Positions 20,015 to 32,290 of a DNA stretch of 64,000 bases are shown here, in pieces; position 1 is the stretch's first letter; the number at the start of each line of letters is the position of its first letter. This DNA comes from Azorinus chamasolen. Taxonomy: Eukaryota; Mollusca; Bivalvia; Cardiida; Solecurtidae. The stretch is from contig OY755238.1 of assembly GCA_963576725.1 (NCBI GenBank), positions 25,283,834-25,347,833 on the forward strand. Direction: 5' to 3'. The notes beneath the pieces were generated by a model that saw only the letters and a program-made list of their open reading frames with translations, was not told the DNA's origin and did no database searches. The translations under genes and the position numbers were made by a program.

Positions 20015-21474
20015 CATGGGGGTCATAGTACTATATAATATATCGACCCCCGGTGGATGTATTTTTGCAAGGGAGTCACTATATTTTATAGTAAAATGGC
20101 CTTGGGGTCATAGTACTATATAATATATCGACCCGTCGCCCCTGGTGGTTGTATTTTGGCATGGGAGTCGGAATATTTTCTAATAAAATGACATGGTGGT
20201 CATTGTACTATATAATATATCGACCCCAATCGTGGATTTATTTTTGCAAGAGAGTCACTATATTTGATAGTGAAATGGCATGGGGGTCATAGTACTATAT
20301 AATATATCGACCCCTCTGGTGGATGTATTTTGGTAAGTAAGTCACTTTATTTTATAGAAAAAAGGCACAGGGTTCATAGAACCATATCGACCAATCCCCT
20401 GGTGGATGTATTTTGGCAATGGAGTCTCTATATTTTATAGTAAAATGGCAAGGGGTCATAGTACTATATAATATATCGACCCCAATCGTGGATGTATTTT
20501 GGCAAGGAAGTCATTATATTTTATAGTAAAATGGCATGGGGGTCATAGTACTATATAATATATCGACCCCCCTGGTGGATGTATTTTGGCAAGGGAATCA
20601 CTATATTTTATAGTAAAATGGCATGGGGCCATAGTACTGTATAATATATCAACCCTCAACCTGATGGGTGTATTTTGGCAAGGGAGTCACTATAATTTAT
20701 AGTAAAATGGCATGGGGTCATAGTACTATATAATAGATAGACCCCTTCCCGAATCGTAGATGTATTTTTGCAAGGGAGCCACTATTTTTATAGTGAAATG
20801 AGTACTATATAGTATATCGACCCCCCCCCCCCCCCTGGTGGAGGTATTTAGGCAAGGGAGTCACTATAATTTCTATTCAGATTGCCTGGGGTCATAGTAC
20901 TATATAATATATCGACCCCAACGTGGTCGTGAGTCATTATATTTTATAGTGAAATGACAGGAGGGGACATAGTACTATATAGTATATCGACCCCCTGGTG
21001 GAGGTATTTAGGCAAGGGAGTCACTATAGTTTCTATTCAGATTGCCTGGGGTTATAGTACTATATAATATATCGACCCCAACGTGGTCGTGAGTCATTAT
21101 ATTTTATAGCGAAATGACAGGAGGGGGGCATAGTACTATATAGTATATCGACCCCCTGGTGGAGGTATTTAGGCAAGGGAGTCACTATATTTTCTAGTCA
21201 GATGGCCTGGGGATCATAGTACTATATAATATAACCCCCCCCCGGTGGAGGTATTTTGGCAAGGGAGTCACTATATTTTATAGTAAAATGACCGGGGGTC
21301 ATAGTTACTATAGAATATATAAACCTCGTGGTCGTCCTACTACGATAAAAAGAGTGGGTAACAATATTATAAGGGGGTCATTATACTATGACAAGGGAGT
21401 CACTATACTTTATAGTAAAATGACCGGTCGATCTACTACGGGGTCACTTTTCCTCATTACACCGGCGTAAACAC
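20015..21474 (+). repeat. Satellite-bearing element, about 86-bp unit, about 16 copies, ending CATTACACCGG
   Basis: The unit is 'gtcatagtactatataatat' + 'atcgacccc..ggtggatgta' + 'ttttggcaagggagtcacta' + 'tattttatagtaaaatggc'. Units vary in length and base. The right terminus reads 'gtcacttttcctcattacac' + 'cgg', which also bounds the 10-kb element at 32299-42436. No ORF. Confidence 0.88.
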
Positions 21475-22775
21475 CCCCTTTAAATGACCCAAACAAATGT
21501 TTTTGGTAATTTTATTATGTCACATTAAAATACTTACGCTCCAGTATCTAGCGGGAGCATAATGGCCCACGTTATGTAGAGAATCTACTCGACTCTATTC
21601 AGTTTAAGTTTCTAAGGGAATCAAAATATACCCGAGCCAGTTCTCAGTTCACACTTTTAATTGTGCACTCTATCTCACATAAATCAACTATTAACTAGGC
21701 ATATAAAATAATCACACTCTCAATGCTGAGTTCCCATTTAGGGTATAATATAGACTTCGGGTAGGGTATACGTGGCGACCTGTGAGCTTATATTTAAGAT
21801 ATAAAGTTCAATCTGGTAATTAAGATCTAACCTAGATCTAGATCATATATGTCAATAAGTGCTAACAGTGCACACTTATCAAGTTCCTATTGTAGAGGAA
21901 ATTATAATAGATCTATATCCATAAAATGTCTGACTTTCATTAATAAATACTCTCAAAAGACGTAATTTAATAATGATGAAAAGTTCTGTAACTAGGGCTT
22001 TAATAGTCCAGTGTAACTGATGCTGTATAAATTTAACACATACGTAAGATTAACTTAGGCGGCTCAGTTTGAGAATTAAAAAATAACGGCGTCCGTAACA
22101 ACAAAGATGATAACTAAAATGAGCTCCCGAATGAAAAAAAACGGGTCTTTATATACTGGTAGGGAGATGCACCCCAAAATCTGGTCACAAGTGACCCGAT
22201 TCTTGGTCACTGCGCCCAAACTTTGGGGCGATGACATCACGTTTTACATGACGTCAACAAATGTGACCAAAAATTTGGTCACACTCGCTAATGTCGGAGT
22301 AGAATGAAATGGTACACAAAATGGCCGACATTAAACTGGATAAACCTTCGCCGTATAGAGTGGAATTTAGTACCTGTGGATGACTTGTATTAAACTGTTA
22401 TCAAAATAAAGTGAAGATAAGGGTTGAAGTTATAAAGTACCCGCGGCTAAACAGTAGAACCCCGGTTACACGGATGCCTAGCAATTGTGTAAACACACGT
22501 CACTTCCACTGGTGCAGCATCAGTCTACACAGGATACAAACACTAACAGAATGTAGCGCTTTCCTAAGGAAATACATTTTCAGGTACTGTATTTACACTT
22601 GCCATACATACAATTAAAGACTAATGCCTGGGAAGATAGTAAATAATCAAAATAAATGAAGCGGGGGGAACCACACGGACCATAACACATTTCCAAAAGA
22701 TCGTAAAACAGCAGCGATGTCGGTTTATGCTGAAGTAACTTCAGCATGAACTGGGCGCTACCGCAGGTCACCACA
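21475..22775 (-). mobile_element. LTR (3' LTR) region of minus-strand LTR retroelement 1, outer limit not fixed
   Basis: On the minus strand a G-rich polypurine tract ('taggagggggtaa') at 22776-22788 is followed by TGTGGTGACC, the putative LTR start. The sequence around 22110-22300 (promoter-like 'cgggagctcat', repeated 'ttggtcac') is related to the LTR of element 2 at 26500-27361 in layout and motifs. The outer end of the LTR was not located. Confidence 0.5.
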
Positions 22776-23129
22776 TTACCCCCTCCTAAAAAGGCAAAGC
22801 TCCGACTGCCTTAAGTTAAAACAATTACACATAAACAAGCTGTTAAAGTCAAAAACGCTAAGAAGGCACGTTTAGCCTTAATATATACATATAAACAATA
22901 TGTTACAGTCAAAACGCTAAGAAGGCACATTTAGCCTTAATATATCGATTCACTGGAAAAACTTGAAGTCCGAAAGGATAACTGAAGCATAATGTTTAAA
23001 TCACAACACGTGATTCACTGGATGAAGTCCCTCTTCAATATTGTCAACAATGCTCCCACATATAAACCAATATTTTATAAATTAAAGTTAATATGGAGCT
23101 ATTACACTTAAAAGTGTCCAGCTATTACG

Positions 23130-24383
23130 TTAATCAAACAGTTCAGTGCCTACGCGGCTTGGTGACCATAATGTTTGGCCTCTCTCTCTCTCATCTCTGG
23201 CCCATGAACATCTCTGGCCCGTCGGGGTTGTAATGATCTGTTCATTCGTTCTAGCTCCTCCACCATCTTGATGTGTCGCCCATTGGCATCGTACCGCTCG
23301 TGAGTTCCGGTCGACTGCCTCTGCGACTAACTTTGCTGCCTCTGTGATTGCCTTAACAATGCGATCGGTATATATGCCTTCTGGTCGGCTTCTCTTGGGG
23401 GAGTTTGTCGTAGCCTCGTTGGTAGCTGGCCTCTTTCTAGACACATATTGCTTTGCGTTGCCGGCTTTATTGTATCGGCTTCTATGGTAAGGGGATCTGT
23501 TACATCTAGAGTAGGGAGGGGTTGGGCCATTATATCATCAGTGCTGACGGGGTTGTTTTCGTCTTGGACTGGCGTGCTACTCGCATGTGAGGCGACCTTA
23601 GGTGGGTTATTTTGTGCTATAACTGGCATCGACAAGAAGGGGTTGGTAGTCACTTGGCTGGTCGGCTGGGTTTGGCAGGATGAGCTGATCTGCGCTGTTG
23701 AGGGCCTGGGTAGAGGTGGTGAGAGCCTCTTTGTAACTGGGGTGGACACACTGGCCATAGGACACGGTCCTGATATACTTCGTACCGGCATCTGGGTGAC
23801 TTGCCCCTGTTGCACACCAGGAAGCATTGGAAAGATCTGCTGGTCTGCTGGTGCTAGAGCGCATATTGACAGTACAGAGGCTGGACCCGACCATGTGTTG
23901 GTTAGTGGCAGATGAGGACCTGCTGCTCCAAGCGTGGTAGATGTCCAGTTTGCTGGGGCGGATGGCCAGGGCTTCGGGAGGGCAGACATCATCGTACTTG
24001 ACGTCTGGGTTGCTATCCTAGAAGGGGACATGAAGGCCAATATGGGGGTCGTTAAGTGCCCTTGTAGAGCTGGTTGCGGTTCATCGGTCTGTGGACAGGG
24101 CTCTCCAGCAATAAAGTCTACAGGGGTCTTGGACACCGTCAAGTATGGTCGGTGATCGACGATGCCGTATTCCTTAGCTTAGCCTGGTGTAGTGGGTCAC
24201 GTGACGGTAGAGTGCTGCCGGATACACATATCTGAAAAGAGAGTACATAAAAAGGAACCCCGTCAAGGGGAACGTGATGCTTCAGCAGGTGATGGATCTG
24301 CGCCTGCCGATCCTGGTAACTTTAAAGTCTTGACATCGTATGCACTGGTATGCTATTCCTCGTCTTGCGCCTACTTGGTTCAT
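23130..24383 (-). pseudogene. 3' accessory gene of an LTR retroelement, copy 1 (finger / linker / coiled coil), frameshifted
   Basis: The start ATG at 24383 lies three bases after a splice acceptor 'ttattccag'. The first codons read MNQVG(A)RRGIAYQCIRC, like copy 2 (MDTVSQIRRGRAY...). A frame-disrupted middle contains LKHHVPLDGVPF, matching the C2H2-like zone of copy 2. From 24142 a long frame continues with a Pro/Ser/Thr/Gln-rich linker, the block TPVQDEN, and in a second frame (23444-23130) a basic patch (SPKRSRPEG) and a helix ...AEAVDRNSRAVR. The gene ends about 340 bases before the polypurine tract and LTR. Role unknown; nucleic-acid binding is inferred from the finger and basic patch. 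The plus-strand ORF over 23448-23915 is a shadow. Confidence 0.65.
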
Positions 24384-24399
24384 AGTCTGGAATAAACAA

Positions 24400-24947
24400 A
24401 CCCAAATGGTCTTATTTCTTTGTAGGTCGCCACAGACCTTGGTTGATATTGGATAGGACCACAGGACTACACATGCCTAGGATTCCATAGCAAAAGAATA
24501 CAGTTTATGTTTCATGAATGTTTAATTTGTTTTTTAGTTTCTATCGTAGGGACTATCATTTAAACACATGATGATTATCTATGCTTAATATTTTCAGGTA
24601 GCAGTCAATTCTAGGTAAGAACATTAAAACACTGCATTGTTTTGTTACTTTTCTCCCTGTTTTGTAGCAGGAATCACTTTATCTCTATTTTATGATTACT
24701 ATTTTGGTACTGATCTCAAACATATTCGACTTTAATCTACCTTTAATCGACTTTAATCTACCTTTTGCTGTTTAGTTTGACTTACTTTACAATGTTATTC
24801 AAGAAAGTACTTTCAAGTCAGTACTATCATGACTTTCCTACTGAATGCTACCCATAATATGTTATATCAAAGAGGGTTGTTTAACAAATATTATTGGTTT
24901 TTAGATAGGTTTAGTTCTATACACCTGTGTATTGTTTCGTTTAAACT
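24400..24947. other. Intergenic stretch, no feature recognised
   Basis: AT-rich, with no integrase or RT motif on either strand. If copy 1 of the accessory gene had a pol region, it is not preserved here. Confidence 0.5.
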
Positions 24948-25535
24948 GATCACCACCCTTCAGAATTTATAATCTTCACAACAGCAGGTGTTAAGTGCTT
25001 GTGTGGCGGCCGTAAAACGTCGCCCCGTACTTCATTCTCAGTGTTGTTATACCTTCTGATCCTTCGAGATCATGAATTTCAGTGCTTCTTGTTCTGAAAA
25101 TTGAATACCGCTTAAGCCGGTGCTAGGGGGCATGAGCAGTGTTGCACTTTCAATTACTGCTCATGAACAGACTCAATAAAACCGAGTCTGCAATTTTCCC
25201 TTTTTGTGTTGCAATTTTTGCTTTCGGGGGATCACCACCCTTCAGAATTTATAATCTTCACAACAGCAGGTGTTAAGTGCTTGTGTGGCGGCCGTAAAAC
25301 GTAGCCCCGTACTTCATTCTCAGTGTTGTTATACCTTCTGATCCTTCGAGATCATGAATTTCAGTGCTTCTTGTTCTGAAAATTGAATACCGCTTAAGCC
25401 GGTGCTAGGGGGCGTGAGCAGTGTTGCACGTTCAATTACTGCTCATGAACAGACTCAATAAAACCGAGTCTGCAATTTTCTCTTTTTGTGTTGCAATTTT
25501 TGCTTTCGGGGGATCACCACCCTTCAGAATTTATA
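24948..25535 (+). repeat. 282-bp satellite, two full units plus the start of a third
   Basis: Units start 'gatcaccacccttcagaatt' at 24948, 25230 and 25512. Each contains 'gtgtggcggccgtaaaac', 'ttaagccggtgctaggggg', 'cagactcaataaaaccgag' (with AATAAA) and 'gttgcaatttttgctttcgg'. Five inverted copies are at 39381-40742. Unit features (polyadenylation-like signal, inverted 'gagtctg'/'cagactc') suggest derivation from an LTR or SINE-like element. Confidence 0.92.
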
Positions 25536-27361
25536 TATAGCCTTACAGGTACATTTGCAAAGCTCCTCGTTGCTAGTTTGTTAACAATCATGGGAAAAGC
25601 ATGCTCATTGCAGCCAAGTATGTATATAAGGAGCTGTTTTAGAAGAATCAGCGGCTTTGTTCAGGACAGCCAAAGGTATATCTTGCCTCCCGTCAGAACA
25701 GGTTTCTTTCTTTCTATCTTTAAGGTGCAAAAGCAACATTAGGCATTTCACATAATTGACTATGGCTGTTCACTGTATGTATTTTGGTTTGAAATAACAA
25801 GGTATTGAAAGAGAACTAATAAATTATAGTATCCCCTAGACACTCTTGAGTTTTGATTTCTACTGCCTAAATATGTAAATTTTAAAAGAACCTGGGAAAC
25901 CTTCTAGCATAAAAGCTAGTACGGTTACAATAACTGAGCTCTGTGTAGATCTAGATCTAAGGACTATTTAGGGGCTTTATATTCTTTCTTCGCTCACTCA
26001 CACCCGCAGGGCCTGGACAGTTTAAAACAATGGAGTCTGTTTCCACTCAAACATTCACTTTAATCTGTACACAGCTGTATGTAGATCTATATTCTATTTA
26101 TCAAACACAACGCTAGTCTCAACCATTCAATAGGCCTACAGTAGACTATTAAGTAAAGGACCCGTTTTGAACTATGCGTGAAAAGTTGCAGTGGTGACAC
26201 GCCATGTATACGCTATTCTCAAATTAGAGATCTAGATATCATTCTTAGATCTAACGTTAGTTATTTTAAAGTTTAACAAAAGCCGATCTTTACTCAAGAT
26301 CTAGTTCTTACATTTATATCTATTGAAAAATTAGTTGAGTTGTTCCTTTGAAGAATTCTTTATGGCTTTATTTCTCAGAAATCAATGTATAATACATAAG
26401 AGAACCGAAACGCAAACTCGGTAGAACACTGCTCTATGTTACTTATAAATAAACGTACGTCAAATAAAGCAGCTCACAACTGAAGTAAATCAAAATATAA
26501 GCTGACGGAGATTCGTGGCCTCTAGACTACAGAAAAAAATGAGCTCCCGATAAAAGGCGACTCGGCATTTTATACTAGAATATGTGACCATAAAGTTGGG
26601 CACTGGTGCCCAATTTTCTGGTGCCCAATATTATGTGACCAAGAATTTGGTCATATTCGCCCAAGAAATTTGGGCGATGGCGTCATATTTATGACGCGTT
26701 AACTATGTGACCAAAACTCTAGGACACAAATGACTGACACGTTTCGGTTCTGCATTCAAAGTAAACTAGGTGGGAGGGGTAAATCTCCAATGGTGGCGAA
26801 GCAGTTGATACCTTGAAGCCATAACTTGCTGGCTGAACATCACTGACCACTGGATTTATCTATGTCTAAAATACTATGGGAAAACTTTAGTATATGGAGA
26901 ACCAGGATGTTGCAAAAACAAGGGTCCACGTCACTTCCTCACTGTGCAACATACCGGTCACCAAAATACTAGAACAGTTACACTGTGGATAATTAATGCG
27001 ATTATAAATTCGAAAGGTGCATACACAATTCAATTAATAAGGAGACGGGACTAATCTATGACTGCTACATAACTGGTAAGTAGATTTACACATCTGTGTT
27101 ACGGTTACATATAGACAGTCAATACACAGCATAGTGTTTACAAACTGGAAGCGTGTACGGTGATCGAAGTTGTTTCCCACTCTGTTCAGAGCTACGACAG
27201 AGAGTTAAATTTACATACAGCTTTAGAGTTAAATCTACATACAGCTTTTAGGAAAGTATATGCGCATTAAAATGTCCCAAAGTAAACACAACTAGACTGT
27301 CCAAAAGGTAAAAAAAGAACACAACGATCTCCGTACATGCTGCATATGTCGAGTCATTACA
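25536..27361 (-). mobile_element. 3' LTR of minus-strand LTR retroelement 2 and flank (LTR start firm at 27361)
   Basis: On the minus strand the polypurine tract AAAAGAGGGGAGTAA (27362-27376) is followed by TGTAATGACTCGACATATGC, a TG-type LTR start. A second copy of this sequence at 49396-49838 ends at exactly the same base, confirming the boundary. Within it are a promoter-like 'cgggagctcat' at about 26545 and AATAAA at about 26380 on the minus strand. The outer LTR end is uncertain, somewhere below 26500. Confidence 0.65.
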
Positions 27362-27474
27362 TTACTCCCCTCTTTTAGAGGCAAAGTTCCGACTGCCTTA
27401 ACAAAAAAGGAAACACTGAGTAAGTCACTGGGTATTAAAACATTAACAGATTTGTCACTAGCAGTCATTGTTCA

Positions 27475-28734
27475 TCATTTTCTACCTTGCGAGACAACAC
27501 TCCTTGGTGGTCTTGGGCGATCTTGGGAGTGTGGACGCTGGCTATCACGGCGTCGGGATTCTTGAGACTTGACCAGCCTGTCTAGCGCATCCGCAATCCT
27601 GTCTGCGGCTATTCTCTGCTGGCGTATGGCCCTGCTGTTTGAGTCTATGGCATCGGTGAGTGCGTTAGTGGTCCGTTCGATAGTGCGTAGTACTACGTTG
27701 GTGTCCATTTGAATGTTACTTTGAGCATGCTTTGGGCCATCAGTGTTAGTTGCGGCGTTCACTGTGGCCTTCCTGACCCTCTTAGCCGGCGGTTCCTCGC
27801 TGATCAATGCCATGTCTGAGTCTCCAGTTGCCTCCTTGAATTAAGGATCTGAGTCATCAGAGTCCTTCAAAAGTTGCTGCAGGATGTTTTCGTCTTGCAC
27901 TGGTGTGTTTAGGGCACCATCCAGGCTAAACCTTGGAGGGGCGTCATCATTCCCAAAGCTTCGGTTGCTTGGGACACAGAGGTAAGAGGAACGATTCGTG
28001 AACTGGTTCCTAGCATGGTCGACATGGCTCCTTGCACTACTGTGGCTGCTGGTAGTAGCCCTCTGCTCGAAAAAGATGTCATGGTCCCGTTGCAACTGGA
28101 CACTACTGTAGCTGGCATGTGCAGGTTTTCATGTGTTGTTACCACTGGCACCGGTACGGCATGTGTCTGCGTGCTACACTGCTGAAGTGGCCAGCTGTTC
28201 CCTGGTCTTGTGGGTGTGTAGGGTGCAACTACAGGAATAGCTATCGACATGTAGCGATGTTGTGTTAGGGACTGTGCTGTGAAGAACGGTACCTCAGACG
28301 TGACACTGGTCTGGATCACATACTCACCTGGATCAACAACAGGATCGTCAGTTTCCTCCTGGCATGCCGGGCGCTTCTGGAACCATGCTATGGACCCCTT
28401 CCTTGACAAGGTGACTACGTAGTGTTCGTCGATGACGGCTGGTTGTCTGGAAGCGGACAGGAAGGTCGAGTCGTCCACAACTCCAAATTCTCTGGTGGTC
28501 TGGACGTGCCTTGGGTACTTGGTGACATGGTCAATCAAGGATGCCCGGTCCATACATCGAAACATGCATAACGAGCACGTAAATGGCATTTGGTCCATGG
28601 GGATATGGTGTTTGAGCACATGGTTCACCACCCAGTTCTTTCTGTCAATATGGTTGACCCCATTGGCTGAACAACGGCCATATCGGTAAGCCCTTCCCCT
28701 ACGGATCTGAGAGACGGTGTCCATGCTCTGGAAA
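27475..28734 (-). pseudogene. 3' accessory gene of an LTR retroelement, copy 2 (C2H2-like finger, linker, coiled coil)
   Basis: The ATG at 28734 is three bases downstream of the acceptor 'tctgtatttccag', so translation probably follows splicing. Layout over about 420 codons: MDTVSQIRRGRAYRYGRC; a finger FTCSLCMFRCMDRASLIDHV...H (C-x2-C-x12-H-x5-H spacing) at about residues 50-75; a long Pro/Ser/Thr/Val-rich region; TPVQDEN; a basic patch PPAKRVRKA; and a helix IDSNSRAIRQQRIAADRIAD with heptad character. One frameshift (between about 27909 and 28095) and one TAA (27841-27843) break it. It lies 345 bases after the integrase end and about 100 bases before the polypurine tract. Not env-like: no signal peptide or transmembrane helix seen. 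Confidence 0.75.
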
Positions 28735-29098
28735 TACAGAAATTGAACCAACTATAAGTTATCTGTCCCTCATTTTCATTGGGTCACCACTGCCCTACAA
28801 TACCTTATGTATCTCTGCCACCTACTCTAAAATCACACTTTAAAATTCAAGGTTACTGGGATCATACTCGAATGGAAGCATGAACAACTCGGTACTCGAA
28901 CATGTTCTTAACCTAGTTTATTTCCGCACCAAGACAAAGTATAATGTACACGTTAAGGGTAAATCGATCGCACTTTCACAAAAGGACACATAGCTGCTGA
29001 ATAATGAACATTTAAAAATAACTGCTTAAACACTAAGCACTTAAATTTCTAGTTTGTCAAAAAAATCCCTAGATATGTGTTACTGCTTATAATCTTTA

Positions 29099-30150
29099 GT
29101 TCCGGCCCTTACTACACAATGCTTTTGACACACGCAAAACCCATCTAGGGGATAGACCTTCAAAGTGCTTTAAAACCGTATTGTGATGCATTATTTTTTC
29201 CAGCCCAATTGCATCCATTTGCAGGAGGAAATTCAAGTCGGATATTTTCTGCTTGACCACGAAAGGCCCCTCATACGCCTTCTCAAGTTTTGGAATACTC
29301 CAACTTTTCTGGATTCCTGCAATAGCCACACAATATCTCTAGCCTTGTAACTGTGAAATGAAAGCTTCACATCATACAATTCATTGCTTCTCTTGCTGCT
29401 GCTGCCCAAGTATTTGTGGGCAAGTGACTGTGCGCGCCACACCTTTTCTTGAATGCTTGCGACATATTGGGCTTTCGAAAGGACCTCGTCATGTGACTTC
29501 TTTAGGACAATACACTACATTTGCTGGTAGCCTTACTTCACGACCTATTGTCATGACATCTGGAGACATCTTAGTTGCCTGATGTGGGATGGCATTGTAT
29601 GCTCCAGCAAGGCACCCCAGGTTGAATTCCCAATCTGCCTGTTCACCAGTCAAGTATGCTTTAATCATTTTCAGCAAAGTACGGTTGAAACGCTCAGTCC
29701 GTTTCCCTTGGGTTTCTTAGGACTCGTTCTTGTTTTGCTCACCCCAAACTACTGACATCGTTCCCTGAACAACTTGCTCTCGAAGGTCCCACCCTGGTCA
29801 CTGTGAATGACATCATGCAATACAATCAACCACTCCAGCTGAGCACTCTTCAGCCAACTGGTTTGGGACTGCAACTACCTCAACATACTTCGAAAAATGG
29901 TCCGTTAGAACAAGGATATACCTATTGTTTCTTGGGGTTTGTGGGAAAGGCCCAAGGAAATCCATATCCAGCACATCTCCAGGTGTCCCTGTTCTGAGAC
30001 TACCCATTGGAGCCTTTGGAAGCTTCTGTGGCTTCTTGTCAGCAGCACATATATCGCATATCTTAACATGCAATGCTATGTCATGCTTCACTTTGAACCA
30101 ATAATAATCTTTGATCTCTACTGCGTATGTCCTGGGTGTCTCAATAATTC
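29099..30150 (-). pseudogene. Ty3/gypsy integrase, frameshifted
   Basis: Minus-strand frames show the zinc-binding tail (YYWFKVKHDIALHVKICDIC), catalytic D in DVLDMDFLGPFPQTP and LTDHFSKYVE, second D in HSDQGGTFES, and the third catalytic region GNG-ERFNRTLLKM split by a frameshift. Then come WEFNLGCLAGAYNAIPHQAT and a C-terminal domain KLEKAYEGPFVVKQ...KHFEGL. At least three frameshifts and stops. It inserts retroelement DNA in intact relatives. It is fused almost directly to a gag fragment upstream, so protease, RT and RNase H have been lost. Confidence 0.85.
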
Positions 30151-30192
30151 TGTATCTACTTTGAAGCTTGTATACTATAGAATCGTAGTTCT

Positions 30193-30400
30193 CTAATATG
30201 TGCAGGGTAAGTTGGGAGAAAACGAAACGGCGGTCTGGTCTTCTATTCTTGGGATCAAATTGTCTAGCTTTTCCTCACTGCACCAGCCGTATCTCTTTGC
30301 GATAGTTTCAAACATTATTAACCAAGTTTGAAAATCTTCTTTTCCAGTAAATGCTGGTATTCGCACCGGCGCCCCTCTCAAGTAGGCATTGTATCCGTCT
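30193..30400 (-). pseudogene. Gag fragment of a gypsy element
   Basis: The frame reads ...MRGAPVRIPAFTGKEDFQTW followed by LIMFETIAKRYGWCSEEKLD, the start of a capsid domain as in many invertebrate gypsy gags ('FTGKEDFxxW'). It stops after NLPCTY and is joined within about 45 bases to the integrase remnant. This shows a deletion of several kilobases. Confidence 0.7.
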
Positions 30401-30436
30401 GGTCTACCAGTTATATGTGAATCTTCATCGTAATGA

Positions 30437-31000
30437 TGTAAAGTAATAGTAATTCTTATTTATCATGCAACGTCAACAAATTAAATATAGTCACCTCGTA
30501 CTAGCATAATATTTTCCACGTCGATGATGTATTTTGTGAGGTATAGTGCATGTGTACTGACCCCACTGGGATACAAGTTCGGTTCAGCCAATAGGAGGAA
30601 AAACAGAAGGACGAAAAAGGCATAATTAAACATAAATATCAAATTTAACACATTTGCTCACCTTTGTCTCAACTATTTTGTCTATATAAAAGGATTAAAT
30701 CAAGTTTATGTTGTAAAAGTCGATGACGTCACTACACGCCAATATGACGTCACGTATATAGCACTTGCATGTATTTTCATTCAGGGGACGAAGCCGCTTT
30801 GGCAATCTTTCTTTTTCTTCATTTTCTTCATTTTTCTTGGTGTTGCATGATAAAATTACTATGCTAGTAGTTTGGAAGTTCAGCTGTATTTTGGCTCATC
30901 AGAAAAGTAGTTAAATGCTCGTCAAGGCTCGCATTTAACAACTTTTCTAACTCGCCAAAATACAGCTGAACTTCCAAACTACTAGCATAGTAATTCTTAT
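30437..31000 (-). repeat. Dispersed repeat: palindrome plus body with 'ttatcatgcaac' ends (copy 1)
   Basis: The body (about 30459-30853) is bounded by 'ttatcatgcaacg' and 'gttgcatgataaa'. The adjoining palindrome (30855-30999) has arms 'actatgctagtagtttggaa' and 'ttccaaactactagcatagt'. The inverted second copy is at 43186-43693. The body carries TGACGTCA-type motifs ('gatgacgtcac', 'tatgacgtcac'). Confidence 0.8.
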
Positions 31001-31295
31001 GTCTATAGTTTTGGGGTTGAATGAGATCACCATGTTCAGAGTTATCTGTCCTTGATTTATCAGAATGCCATATTCAACAAAAGATCATATGTAGGGCCCT
31101 CTCTGAGTCAGTTTTCTAGTTGTAACATAACAAATAAGCGTCAGTTTCTTTTAATAAACACTTAAGCTAATTAGCGTCCTGCGTTTTGGACTTTTTCAAT
31201 GATACTCTAAATTACCTTCCTTTTGCAAATTTGTTTGAACAACAGGATCTATGGTGTTCATTTAATATGCAATCTCAGTTTACGTTTTCAACAAC

Positions 31296-31546
31296 TTTAC
31301 CCCTTTACCACTCATTAACGCATTTTTACGCATTTAAACTCTTATTGAAAGTTATATAAAATTTGAAAGCATTTCATTACCTTATTAAGTTTCTCATGGA
31401 CTTAGTGAATGCTAAAAATACTGATGAGTAGCATACAGCATAAAACCTAAACAGCCTGAATGTTACTCACATGTTGCAGGCTGTTTAGGCTTTATGCTGC
31501 TTGCACAGAACCATTTTACCCAAGGTTCTCTCCAGTAAAGGGTTAA
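31296..31546. mobile_element. MITE of the TTAA group with a different internal hairpin
   Basis: The right end is 'ccagtaaagggTTAA'; the left end is 'acttTACCCCTTTACC', imperfect. The internal hairpin 'gcataaaacctaaacagcc' / 'ggctgtttaggctttatgc' lies at 31437-31500. Confidence 0.55.
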
Positions 31547-31899
31547 TACAACTATTGCCGACCGATTGTGTTAATCACACCCTCTCTATGGCGGGTATGG
31601 GTATCACTAGACGCTTAAGACATAAACCTTGGAGGGTCCAATTACATTATTAAAGCATAAACTACGTAACTTCCGACATAGGGCTAGTGAGTGTATTACC
31701 GCCAGTGTTCTTGTATTACCAGACACATGTGAGGCTATTACCGGACATTAATAACTTTTTAAAAAATACCATTCTTAAACAAAAACAAACATTTTTAATC
31801 AAACTGCAATCAGTGAAAGCTTCAAATACGCTGCCATCAATCAATATAAATTCATGCATTTATTTTTCAGATGAAGTGGACATCCTTCCTTTTAACCTA

Positions 31900-32290
31900 A
31901 CAGCATTTGCATTCAAAGGGAAGCATGCCGTCTAGCTCATCGTGGGTACAATTAATGTGAAACCTGCGCACACACTTTTCACATTGAATGAAGTCATTAT
32001 CATACCCCTTCATGCACTCGTAACATTTGCCTGTTTGTGTTTTAATGGCTTCGTCTGAATCACCTGCAATATTTTCTTTTAAAGATTTGAGTTGCTGTAA
32101 AACCTTTTTCTTTCTTTGTTCGGCCTCTTGCTTCCTTCTCTTGACCAGTCTTTCTCTCCTTTTTTGAAGCACATCTTCACAGCACAGTCTTTTACGCTTT
32201 TTTCTTTCTCGTTCATCCTTTCGAACTTGTTTTTCAAGTTCCTCTTTCTCCTCTTACCTTGGCTTTTCCAAAAGAAACTCTCTGTAAGCA
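31900..32290 (-). pseudogene. C-terminal part of a coding sequence ending in a PHD-like zinc finger
   Basis: The minus-strand frame has a highly charged helix (EKEELEKQVRKDERER, ...VKRRKQEAEQRKKKVLQQ) and then a Cys/His cluster: CYECMKGYDNDFIQC, EKCVRRFHINC and FECKCC*. The order C-x2-C...C-x2-C...H-x2-C...C-x-CC resembles a PHD finger, which usually reads histone tails. The frame shifts by one near 32245 ('caaggtaagagg'), where upstream reading (TESFFWKSQ) continues in another frame. Its 5' part lies at 42455-42840, beyond a 10-kb insertion. I cannot tell whether it was a host gene or a transposon gene. Confidence 0.6.

Noticed and set aside
23448..23915. 155-codon plus-strand ORF
   Set aside because: Antisense shadow of the accessory gene, whose minus-strand frame is supported by similarity between the two copies.
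27475..28734. Classical env gene in the third-ORF position
   Set aside because: No signal peptide, furin-type site or transmembrane helix; instead a C2H2-like finger, basic patch and coiled coil.
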